Source of the DNA: Thalassotalea insulae
GTDB lineage: Bacteria; Pseudomonadota; Gammaproteobacteria; Enterobacterales; Alteromonadaceae
DNA: 64,000 nucleotides
Reading direction: 5' to 3'
Assembly: GCF_030161395.1 (NCBI RefSeq)
Contig: NZ_BSST01000001.1
Location: forward strand, 1,984,001-2,048,000
Positions 35,666 to 43,757 of the stretch are shown here, piece after piece. Below the pieces are notes generated by a model. That model was not told the DNA's origin, did no database searches, and saw nothing but the letters and a program-made list of their open reading frames with translations. The first letter of the stretch is position 1. Every line of letters begins with the position of its first letter. Made by a program: the position numbers and the translations under genes.

Positions 35666-37045
35666 TTATTTACCGATACAAAAGGATGAAAATATTTGTC
35701 CTAATAAGTCATCATTGGTAAATTCGCCAGTGATCTGATTGAGTGCTTGCTGACAAAGGCGAAGCTCTTCTGCGAGAATTTCACCAGCGACATAAGCTTC
35801 TAATTGTTCTAAGCCGGTGACTAAATGAAAATGAGCTTGCTCTAAAGCTGCCAAGTGACGTCTACGTGCCATAAAACCACCTTCAACGTTACCTTGGTAA
35901 CCCATGATATCTTTCAAGTGCTGTTTAAGCGCTGTGACACCGTCACCGGTTTTTGCCGATAAGGTAATGGTCGGCAGCGTTGTATCACTAATTAATCCAG
36001 TTTGTGCGCCGGAGACATCCGCTTTATTACGGATCACCGTTAGTCCGATGTTATCTGGTAATTTATCAAAAAATTCTGGCCAGATCGTTTTGGGATCTTC
36101 GTGTTGTACTTGAGTAGAATCTACCATGAGTAAAATACGATCGGCCTGATTGATTTCCTGCCAGGCGCGTTTAATACCGATTTGTTCCACTTTATCGGCA
36201 CTGTCTCTAAGCCCTGCTGTATCGATAATATGTAGTGGCATACCGTCAATATGAATTTGCTCTGATAAGACATCGCGAGTGGTGCCTTCAATATCAGTTA
36301 CTATGGCGGATTCTTTACCGCTTAATGCATTGAGTAAACTGGATTTGCCAGCATTAGGACGACCTGCGATAACTACGCGCATACCTTCACGGATGATACT
36401 ACCTTGTTGGGCTTGCTGCTGAACCTGCTCAACTTGCGCGATAATCGCTTTTAAGTCATTTACGATTTTTTCATCGGCAAGAAAGTCGATCTCTTCTTCA
36501 GGAAAGTCTATTGCGGCTTCAACATACATACGTAAATGTATGGTATTTTCTACCATTTGATGGACCAGTTTGGAAAAATCACCTTGCAGTGAGTGTAGGG
36601 CGCAACGTGCTGCTTGCTCTGAACTGGAATTAATTAAGTCGGCAATTGCTTCGGCTTGAGTGAGATCGAGTTTGTCATTAATAAAAGCTTGTTCACTAAA
36701 TTCTCCAGGTTTTGCCATTCTGACTTTGTTTAAGGCTAAAATTTCCTTTAACAGCATATCGAGAATTACTGGGCCGCCATGACCTTGTAACTCAAGTACA
36801 TCTTCACCAGTGAAGGAATTTGGCCCTTTAAAGAAAAGTGCAATACCTTGATCTAATGCTTGTTGGTTTAGGTCATTAAAGGTTAGATATTCTGCTTTTC
36901 TTAGCTCTGGCACCTTGCCTAGTATCGCTTGTGCAACATTACTCGCTTGCGGACCTGAAATTCTGATAATACCTACACCACCACGTCCTGGTGCTGTAGC
37001 TTGTGCTGCGATAGTTTCTTTTTGCTCGAGAGCGTAAGCAGTCAT
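35666..37045 (-). CDS. mnmE: tRNA modification GTPase MnmE
   Basis: MnmE (TrmE) works with MnmG on wobble uridines of several tRNAs. The 459-residue product has the N-terminal formyl-THF-binding domain (IAAQATAPGRGGVGIIRISG), a G domain inserted in the helical domain (GRPNAGKSSLLNAL, DIEGTTRD, DTAGLRD, NKAD), and the catalytic C-terminus FCIGK. It lies 30 bp upstream of mioC on the same strand. Confidence 0.98.
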   Translation of the reverse strand: MTAYALEQKETIAAQATAPGRGGVGIIRISGPQASNVAQAILGKVPELRKAEYLTFNDLNQQALDQGIALFFKGPNSFTGEDVLELQGHGGPVILDMLLKEILALNKVRMAKPGEFSEQAFINDKLDLTQAEAIADLINSSSEQAARCALHSLQGDFSKLVHQMVENTIHLRMYVEAAIDFPEEEIDFLADEKIVNDLKAIIAQVEQVQQQAQQGSIIREGMRVVIAGRPNAGKSSLLNALSGKESAIVTDIEGTTRDVLSEQIHIDGMPLHIIDTAGLRDSADKVEQIGIKRAWQEINQADRILLMVDSTQVQHEDPKTIWPEFFDKLPDNIGLTVIRNKADVSGAQTGLISDTTLPTITLSAKTGDGVTALKQHLKDIMGYQGNVEGGFMARRRHLAALEQAHFHLVTGLEQLEAYVAGEILAEELRLCQQALNQITGEFTNDDLLGQIFSSFCIGK

Positions 37046-37262
37046 ACTTGTTACCTAAATCATTAATCTCTATTTCTCAGGCGCCATTATAAACCTTAAG
37101 TGATAAATAGGTAATACTCGTGTTAGGTAGTGGAAAAAGCAGAAAAGTTATTGATGAATTTAAGGAGTTATTTATACGCTTTTTCATTTATGAATTTGCG
37201 TAACGCTGTACGTTATATAGAACGGCATTTTATTACGCCCTTGTAACCGTGGTATACCGTAT

Positions 37263-37296
37263 ATAAAAAACGCGACGGTATTAGCGTCGCGTTTTA
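37263..37296 (-). terminator. Terminator after yidC
   Basis: An 11-bp stem (AAAACGCGACG with CGTCGCGTTTT) with a 7-nt loop and a T run on the minus strand lies 19 bp past the yidC stop. The rest of the 269-bp gap to mnmE shows no supported ORF and should hold the mnmE promoter. Confidence 0.88.
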
Positions 37297-37314
37297 TTAA
37301 CAAGTGAATAATCT

Positions 37315-38946
37315 TTAGTTAGCTTTTTGTTTTTCTAATGCTGCGAAGATTATCTTCATTTGTATAATAGAAATTATGTTACTGACTAGCCAGTATAAAA
37401 CCAGTCCTGAAGGGAACCAGAAGAAAAATACGGTAAACATTACCGGCATGTACTGCATGATCTTTTGTTGCATCGGATCTTGTACTGTCATCGGCTGCAT
37501 TTTTTGCATGATAAACATACTGATCCCCATTAATATTGGCAAAATATAGTAAGGATCTTTAGATGACAGATCGGTTAGCCATAGGCCAAAGCCTGCATGT
37601 CGTAACTCTACACTTTCTAGGAATACCCAGTATAACGCCAGAAATATTGGCATTTGGATTATTAGAGGTAAACAACCACCGGCTGGATTAACTTTCTCTT
37701 TTCGATAGAGCTCCATCATGGCTTGTGACATTTTTTGTCTGTCATCACCAAAACGCTCTTTTAGTTGCGTCATTTTTGGTTGTAGCTCACGCATTTTCGC
37801 CATTGACGAGTATTGCGCTTTCGTTAATGGGTACATCAGACCTTTAACGATAATAGTAATGATAATAATTGCTATGCCCCAGTTACCAATTAAGGCCTGA
37901 ATTTGCATTAATAGCCAGTGTAACGGCGCACTGATCATAAATAGGAAGCCAAAATCAACGGTTAATTCCAGACCGTCAGCGATTTTGTCTAAGTTTTCTT
38001 GATCTTTAGGGCCAATATAGATGCTGGTTGACGCGGTTGCTTGCTCATTAGGCTCGATTAAAAGAGCAGGGGCTTTAAAACCAATCACCGCTTCACCATT
38101 ACGGGTGTAGTTAGTATAAAGTTGGTTAACTTCATTCTGAGCCGGGATCCACGACGCAACAAAGTAGTGTTGTAGCATAGCAACCCAGCCACCTTGGGTT
38201 GATATGTTTAAGTTGGCATCTGCGATATCGTCAAAATCGTATTTTTCATAAAGTTCTTCTTTTGTGGAGTAAGCAGCGCCACGATAAGTCGGGAGCATAG
38301 AACTTGATTTTTCTACAATAGTCGATTGCTTCAATTGTGCGTAAAGTTCAACACTGGCAGTGGTGCTTGAGTTGTTATCAATAATATAGTCAACTGCAAC
38401 TTTATAGCTCGATTGCTCAAAGGTAAAACGTTTGGTTACTGATAATCCTGTGTCTGTTACATAGGTAAGATCAACTACTAATGGTGAACCATCAGCTAAT
38501 TGATATTGCTGTTGCGCGACTTGATAAATTGGTCGACCTTTAATAATGCGATCTATACCTTGAGCACCTGTTAAACCACTTTGTGCAATATAGGTAAGAC
38601 TATCTTGCTGCATTATAGTAAATGGTATCTTGCTTCCTTGCTTTGTTTCAAATTGCAACAAAGTAGCTTCTACTATATCGCCACCTTGGGTATTAATTTT
38701 TATTTTTAATACATCGGTAGTAACTTCAACCAGCGCAGCGGTTGGCTTAGTGGTATTTGATACCACAGGGCTATCTGCACTTGATGCTGGGACAAAATCA
38801 TCCGACGAAGTATTTGAAATAGCTCCATCACTTTGATTAACCACTTGCTGTGGTTGTACCGGTGCATTGTCTAATTGCCATTGTTGATATAATAAAAAGG
38901 TGACAACCATTAAGGCAATAAACAGAAAACTGCGTTGAGATTCCAT
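37315..38946 (-). CDS. yidC: Membrane protein insertase YidC
   Basis: YidC inserts and folds inner-membrane proteins, alone or with SecYEG. The 543-residue product has the Gram-negative N-terminal anchor (MESQRSFLFIALMVVTFLLY), the large periplasmic beta-sandwich domain (about 60-330), and the five-helix core with the hydrophilic-groove Arg region (YPLTKAQYSSMAKMRELQPK) and NPAGGCLPLIIQMPIFLALY. It lies 6 bp after yidD. Confidence 0.98.
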   Translation of the reverse strand: MESQRSFLFIALMVVTFLLYQQWQLDNAPVQPQQVVNQSDGAISNTSSDDFVPASSADSPVVSNTTKPTAALVEVTTDVLKIKINTQGGDIVEATLLQFETKQGSKIPFTIMQQDSLTYIAQSGLTGAQGIDRIIKGRPIYQVAQQQYQLADGSPLVVDLTYVTDTGLSVTKRFTFEQSSYKVAVDYIIDNNSSTTASVELYAQLKQSTIVEKSSSMLPTYRGAAYSTKEELYEKYDFDDIADANLNISTQGGWVAMLQHYFVASWIPAQNEVNQLYTNYTRNGEAVIGFKAPALLIEPNEQATASTSIYIGPKDQENLDKIADGLELTVDFGFLFMISAPLHWLLMQIQALIGNWGIAIIIITIIVKGLMYPLTKAQYSSMAKMRELQPKMTQLKERFGDDRQKMSQAMMELYRKEKVNPAGGCLPLIIQMPIFLALYWVFLESVELRHAGFGLWLTDLSSKDPYYILPILMGISMFIMQKMQPMTVQDPMQQKIMQYMPVMFTVFFFWFPSGLVLYWLVSNIISIIQMKIIFAALEKQKAN

Positions 38947-38952
38947 AATATG

Positions 38953-39201
38953 TTATTTCTCTTTTTTTAGTGGTGGCACGGGATCTTCTCCTCCCGCGTG
39001 TAGTGGGTGGCATTTTAGTATACGTTTGGCTGCTAACCAACAACCTTTTATTACACCAAAGCGATTAATTGCTTCTATAGCGTATGTTGAACAAGTCGGC
39101 ATAAATCGACAATTGCTACCAAGCAATGGGCTAAGCCAACGTTGATACGCTCTTACCAGTGATATTGCAATTAGTTGTGGCGTTGAATTATTTTTCGCCA
39201 T
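38953..39201 (-). CDS. yidD: Membrane protein insertion efficiency factor YidD
   Basis: YidD is a small protein that aids YidC-dependent insertion. The 82-residue product has the family motif YQRWLSPLLGSNCRFMPTCS followed by TYAIEAINRFG and KRILKCHPLHAGGEDPVP. Its first 31 bases overlap the end of rnpA, the usual tight coupling. Confidence 0.96.
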   Translation of the reverse strand: MAKNNSTPQLIAISLVRAYQRWLSPLLGSNCRFMPTCSTYAIEAINRFGVIKGCWLAAKRILKCHPLHAGGEDPVPPLKKEK

Positions 39202-39524
39202 ATTTTTTCTAATTGCTGTCTAATTTGTTCGTTTTCAAGTTTATCTGCGCCAGATTTCACCATAATGACCATATCAATATTGGGTAACATCGGTAATGTT
39301 AAGCGAAAACTTTCTCGTATTTGTCGTTTAATGCGATTGCGTTGAACGGCTAATTTGACGCGTTTTTTTGCAATAGCTAAACCTAAACGTTTTTGATCTG
39401 ATTTATTTGGACTGACGAGAACAGTGATATGGCTAGAGCCAAACCTGAGAGGTTTTTTGAAAACATTTTGGAATTGACTGGGAGTCAACAAACGTGACTC
39501 CCGAGTAAATCTATTAGTAACCAT
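39171..39524 (-). CDS. rnpA: Ribonuclease P protein component
   Basis: RnpA is the protein cofactor of RNase P, which matures tRNA 5' ends. The 117-residue product has the central RNA-binding signature KRVKLAVQRNRIKRQIRESF. It lies between rpmH and yidD as in nearly all bacteria; the catalytic RNA gene is not in this window. Confidence 0.97.
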   Translation of the reverse strand: MVTNRFTRESRLLTPSQFQNVFKKPLRFGSSHITVLVSPNKSDQKRLGLAIAKKRVKLAVQRNRIKRQIRESFRLTLPMLPNIDMVIMVKSGADKLENEQIRQQLEKIWRKIIQRHN

Positions 39525-39563
39525 AGTGGTTACCTTCTCTTTATTAAAGATTAAACAAAGAGA

Positions 39564-39698
39564 TTATGCGCTTAGGCGTGCACGGCCTTTAGCACGACGA
39601 CGTGCAATAACTGCACGACCGTTTTTAGTCGCCATACGAGCACGGAATCCGTGATTACGTTTACGCTTTAATACGCTAGGTTGAAATGTTCTTTTCAT
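39564..39698 (-). CDS. rpmH: 50S ribosomal protein L34
   Basis: The 44-residue protein is MKRTFQPSVLKRKRNHGFRA and onward, the exact family pattern and length. The start at 39698 is chosen because the upstream 17 codons of the open frame have no family counterpart. It is divergent from dnaA. Confidence 0.98.
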   Translation of the reverse strand: MKRTFQPSVLKRKRNHGFRARMATKNGRAVIARRRAKGRARLSA

Positions 39699-40154
39699 TA
39701 CGCTATCCGTCGGTTGTTGTTGCCCTGGCAAAACAGCCGTATTGAGCACACTGGGTCTAAAAATGAGGGCGAATTCTAAATAGAAACTATGGCATTGTCA
39801 ATATTTATTGTTAGCTAAAAAACAAAAGATCATGAAAGGATCTTTTGATGATCTATTGAATATCCACAGTTTTATAACAAGAGGGGGAGTTTTTGTCAGT
39901 TATTTCATCAAAACACGTTTATTAAGAGCAAAAAACTCTATATAAATTTTTTTAAATCGATTTAAATATAAAGAGATTATCGCAAATAAATCAAATGGAT
40001 AGGTTTTTTTAGTTGTTGAATACAATTTTATCGGAAAAGTCAATATTGCACTTGTGGATAACTAAAGAGATAATGAGAGTTCTTTATAACAATAATCTTA
40101 ATTGGTAGCGATAACGATCATTTATACACGCTACTATATTACTGGAGTTTTCTT
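39699..40154. promoter_or_regulatory. rpmH-dnaA divergent regulatory region with DnaA boxes
   Basis: This 456-bp AT-rich gap has no supported ORF. It holds an exact DnaA box TGTGGATAA at 40053-40061 and a one-mismatch box ATATCCACA at 39860-39868, consistent with DnaA autoregulation of dnaA. GATC sites occur at about 39829, 39839 and 39850 near the rpmH side. It lacks the clustered 13-mers and box spacing seen at 34850-35180, so it is read as a promoter region and not as the main origin. Confidence 0.7.
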
Positions 40155-41528
40155 TTGGAACATTCTCTTTGGCAACGATGCCTCTCTATTTTACAAGAGG
40201 AACTTCCTGCGCAGCAATTTAGTATGTGGATCCGACCTTTACAATGTGTTGTAGATGCAAACATCATGACTTTGTATGCACCAAATCGATTTGTTTTAGA
40301 TTGGGTCAGAGATAAATATGTCGATCGTATCAATGAATTGGTATCGCTAGAAGAAAGTGGAAATCCACCATTATTGCGTTTTGATGTTGGTAGTATAGCC
40401 AAGGTCAATAAGGTGGCTAAGGAAGACGAAAAAGCATTTGCCCCGAAAAAATCTGATAATAAAAATTCGGGCAATTCAGGTAATTTTCCAGAAGCTAACT
40501 TGCCGAAAAAAACTAACGTCCGTGTTAATTATACTTTTGATAATTTTGTCGAAGGTAAGTCAAACCAGTTAGCTCGTGCTGCCGCATCGCAAGTAGCAGA
40601 TAATCCGGGCACAGCATATAATCCACTATTTATATACGGTGGTACCGGGTTAGGTAAAACCCATTTACTGCATGCTGTTGGCAACGGTATTTTGCTTAAT
40701 AAGCCGAATGCTAAAATTGCTTATATGCATTCTGAACGTTTTGTTCAGGATATGGTACGTGCGCTGCAAAATAATGCGATTGAAAAATTCAAACAGTATT
40801 ATCGTGGTGTAGATGCTTTATTGATTGATGATATTCAGTTTTTTGCCAATAAAGAGCGTACTCAAGAAGAATTTTTTCATACCTTTAATGCGTTACTCGA
40901 AGGTAATCAGCAGATCATTTTAACCAGTGACCGTTATCCTAAAGAGATCGATGGGGTAGAGGACAGATTAAAATCTCGCTTTGGATGGGGTTTAACAATT
41001 GCAATTGAGCCACCTGAACTTGAAACTAGGGTAGCGATACTTAAGCGTAAAGCGCAAGAAAGCCATATTAACCTTGCCGATGAAGTTGCATTTTTTATTG
41101 CTAAACGATTGCGCTCTAATGTTCGTGAGCTGGAAGGCGCATTAAATCGAGTTATTGCAAACGCAAATTTTACCGGTAGAGCAATAAATATCGATTTTGT
41201 TAAAGAAGCGTTACGAGATTTACTTGCCTTACAGGATAAGTTAGTTACTATCGATAATATTCAGAAGACAGTTGCTGAATATTATAAGATTAAAGTGGCT
41301 GATTTACTGTCAAAAAGAAGAAATCGTTCAGTAGCTAGACCTAGGCAAATTGCAATGGCATTATCGAAGGAGTTAACTAATCATAGTTTGCCAGAGATAG
41401 GGGATGCTTTTGGCGGTAAAGATCATACTACCGTGTTGCATGCCTGCAGAAAAGTAAAGGCATTACGGGAAGAGTCTCACGATATTAAAGAAGATTATTC
41501 TAATTTAACTAGAACCCTTTCATCCTAA
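40155..41528 (+). CDS. dnaA: Chromosomal replication initiator DnaA
   Basis: DnaA is the AAA+ initiator that binds DnaA boxes and melts oriC. The 457-residue product has domain I (EHSLWQRCLSILQEELPAQQ), a variable linker (about 85-120), Walker A GGTGLGKTH, Walker B LLIDDIQFF, the box VII Arg region, and the domain IV signature GGKDHTTVLHACRK. The start is a TTG with a GGAG site 10 bases upstream. It leads the dnaA-dnaN-recF-gyrB operon. Confidence 0.98.
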   Translation: MEHSLWQRCLSILQEELPAQQFSMWIRPLQCVVDANIMTLYAPNRFVLDWVRDKYVDRINELVSLEESGNPPLLRFDVGSIAKVNKVAKEDEKAFAPKKSDNKNSGNSGNFPEANLPKKTNVRVNYTFDNFVEGKSNQLARAAASQVADNPGTAYNPLFIYGGTGLGKTHLLHAVGNGILLNKPNAKIAYMHSERFVQDMVRALQNNAIEKFKQYYRGVDALLIDDIQFFANKERTQEEFFHTFNALLEGNQQIILTSDRYPKEIDGVEDRLKSRFGWGLTIAIEPPELETRVAILKRKAQESHINLADEVAFFIAKRLRSNVRELEGALNRVIANANFTGRAINIDFVKEALRDLLALQDKLVTIDNIQKTVAEYYKIKVADLLSKRRNRSVARPRQIAMALSKELTNHSLPEIGDAFGGKDHTTVLHACRKVKALREESHDIKEDYSNLTRTLSS

Positions 41529-41557
41529 GAATAAGGTATAAAAATAGTAGGTATAAA

Positions 41558-42661
41558 ATGAAGTTTTCATTAAACAGAGAGTTGTTATTAAAACCATTGT
41601 TACTGGTGTCTGGTGCGGTAGAACGTAAAAGTACACTTCCTATTTTAAGTAATATCTTATTTGATGTTAGTGGGCAATCACTAACGTTAACAGCTACAGA
41701 TTTAGAGCTCGAAATGGTTGCTTACGCAACTATAGAGAACCATCAAGGTGATGGTAAATTAACGATTCCAGCGAAAAAGCTACTGGATATTTGTAAAAGC
41801 CTGCCTGAAGGCTCAATGATCACCTTTGCTTCGGAAAATGATACGGTGACTATTTCTTCTGGTCGAAGCCGTTATTCATTATCAATCTTGTCTGCAGATG
41901 ACTTTCCAAATATTGAACAGTGGAAAGGGGATGTTGAATTTAAACTATGTAAGTCAGAATTATTACGCCTGATTGAAAGTACTCATTTTTCTATGGCAAA
42001 TCAGGATGTTCGTTATTATTTGAATGGTATGTCGATTGAAACAGAAGGAAATGAAATTCGTTCTGTTGCAACTGATGGCCATCGACTTGCTATTTGTAAA
42101 TTAGCAATAGAAAATCTAGAGTTACCTAATCGTCAGGTAATAGTGCCAAGAAAAGGTATTTTAGAAATTATTCGATTATTAGATCCGGTGGAAGAAGAAG
42201 TACAAGTTTTTCTTGGTTCTAATCATATTAGGATAATCGACAGTGAATTTTCTTTTACCAGTAAATTGGTCGATGGTCGTTTTCCCGATTATCGACGGGT
42301 TTTACCAAGAAATGGTGACAAGGTATTAACCACAGATAATACTGATTTAAGGCAAGTATTGTCTCGTGCGTCGATATTATCTAATGAAAAGTTTAAAGGT
42401 GTTAGACTTAATTTTTCGAACACTGAATTAAAGATCACCGCCAATAATCCAGAACAAGAACAAGCAGAAGAAGTACTTGAAATAGACTTTCCGTTTGAAG
42501 AAGTCGAAATTGGCTTCAACGTCAATTATGTTCTAGATGTGCTTAATGCCATTAAAGATAGCCGAGTGAAATTTACCTTATCTGATGCTAATAGCAGTGT
42601 GGTAATTGAAGGCGAAGATTCTGGTGAAGCCATCTATGTTGTTATGCCTATGCGGTTGTAA
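41558..42661 (+). CDS. dnaN: DNA polymerase III sliding clamp (beta subunit)
   Basis: The clamp encircles DNA and tethers polymerase III. The 367-residue product has the three-fold repeated clamp domains and family landmarks MKFSLNRELLLKPL, VERKSTLPILSN, VRYYLNGM, ATDGHRLA, and the C-terminal YVVMPMRL. It lies 29 bp after dnaA and abuts recF with no gap. Confidence 0.98.
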   Translation: MKFSLNRELLLKPLLLVSGAVERKSTLPILSNILFDVSGQSLTLTATDLELEMVAYATIENHQGDGKLTIPAKKLLDICKSLPEGSMITFASENDTVTISSGRSRYSLSILSADDFPNIEQWKGDVEFKLCKSELLRLIESTHFSMANQDVRYYLNGMSIETEGNEIRSVATDGHRLAICKLAIENLELPNRQVIVPRKGILEIIRLLDPVEEEVQVFLGSNHIRIIDSEFSFTSKLVDGRFPDYRRVLPRNGDKVLTTDNTDLRQVLSRASILSNEKFKGVRLNFSNTELKITANNPEQEQAEEVLEIDFPFEEVEIGFNVNYVLDVLNAIKDSRVKFTLSDANSSVVIEGEDSGEAIYVVMPMRL

Positions 42662-43747
42662 ATGAGCGTTAAAGAGTTACAGGCGTTTAACTTTAGAAAT
42701 TTAAGTACAGCGAAAGTTAATTTTCATAGTAAATTAAATTTTTTTATTGGGGGTAATGGCAGCGGTAAAAGCAGTTTATTAGAAAGTCTCTTTTATTTAG
42801 GGCATGGTAAATCTTTTCGTTCGACTAATGTAAATAGTCTAATAAATACCAGCAGTGATAATTTTGTAGTTACCGTAAAAACAGATTCTGATAATCAACT
42901 TGGTATTCAGCGTAGTCAGAGTGGTGAGATAAAAATAAAAATTAATGGTGTTAAGCACAATAAGTTATCGGACTTAGCAAAGAATGTCGCCATTCAAGTA
43001 GTAACACCTGAGAGTTTTAAATTGTTTTTTGGTGGCCCCAAAGAGCGTCGAAAGTTTATTGATTTGGGATTGTTTCACGTGAAACATTCTTTTCCCTCAG
43101 ACTGGAAAACGTTTAATAGAATATTGAAGCAAAGAAATGCTTGCTTAAAAAATAAGGTAGCTGGTGATCAATATAGCTATTGGACGGAAGAATTTTGTCA
43201 ACTATCAGAGAGTATTGCTCAAGAGCGTAGTGCATATATTGAAGGGTTAAGGGAAGAGTTGCTAGTTTGGCTAAAGCTGTTTTTGCCAACTATAGAAGAC
43301 GATATTACTATTCAGTACTTACAGGGCTGGCATAGTAAAAAGGAACTTAGAGAAGTATTAATAGTAAACAAGCAAAGAGAGTATGAAAAAGGCTATTCGC
43401 TTTTTGGCGCTCATAAATTTGATGTCAGATTTTTACTAAACAACCTGACTTTGGAACAACGACTCTCTAGAGGACAACAAAAGTTGTTTTTACTCGCGTT
43501 AACTTTTGCTCAAACTAAATTAATAGAGCAAGGTAAACGAGTAAAGCCAATTTTGTTAATTGATGATGTCGGGGCAGAATTAGATATTAATTCTCGCAGT
43601 ATTATTGCAAACATAAATAATCACCTGGATTGTCAAACAATGATAACGGCAATAGATCGAGTTGCATTGGAACCCATTATTCCAGACAACGATAACTATA
43701 AGATGTTTCACGTGAAACATGGGCATATATCCGCAATGAGTAAATAG
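42662..43747 (+). CDS. recF: Recombination mediator RecF
   Basis: RecF is an SMC-like ATPase that helps load RecA at single-strand gaps. The 361-residue product has Walker A GGNGSGKSSLLES, the signature LSRGQQKLFLLALTFAQ, and Walker B ILLIDDVGAELD. Its ATG follows the dnaN stop directly. Two perfect 16-bp parS sites lie within the coding sequence, both translated as FHVKH: one in the conserved G-L/M-FHV segment and one near the C-terminus. Confidence 0.96.
   Translation: MSVKELQAFNFRNLSTAKVNFHSKLNFFIGGNGSGKSSLLESLFYLGHGKSFRSTNVNSLINTSSDNFVVTVKTDSDNQLGIQRSQSGEIKIKINGVKHNKLSDLAKNVAIQVVTPESFKLFFGGPKERRKFIDLGLFHVKHSFPSDWKTFNRILKQRNACLKNKVAGDQYSYWTEEFCQLSESIAQERSAYIEGLREELLVWLKLFLPTIEDDITIQYLQGWHSKKELREVLIVNKQREYEKGYSLFGAHKFDVRFLLNNLTLEQRLSRGQQKLFLLALTFAQTKLIEQGKRVKPILLIDDVGAELDINSRSIIANINNHLDCQTMITAIDRVALEPIIPDNDNYKMFHVKHGHISAMSK
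43071..43086. promoter_or_regulatory. parS: parS centromere site 1 (inside recF)
   Basis: TGTTTCACGTGAAACA matches the bacterial parS consensus exactly and is a perfect palindrome. The parA and parB genes are in the same window. It is read in recF as part of GLFHVKHS. Confidence 0.95.
43704..43719. promoter_or_regulatory. parS: parS centromere site 2 (3' end of recF)
   Basis: This is a second exact copy of TGTTTCACGTGAAACA, 633 bp from the first, read in recF as MFHVKHG about ten codons before the stop. Confidence 0.95.
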
Positions 43748-43757
43748 GCTAAAAGCT

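Noticed and set aside
39699..40154. Main replication origin next to dnaA
   Set aside because: It has DnaA boxes but lacks the ordered 13-mers and GATC cluster seen between mnmG and mioC.
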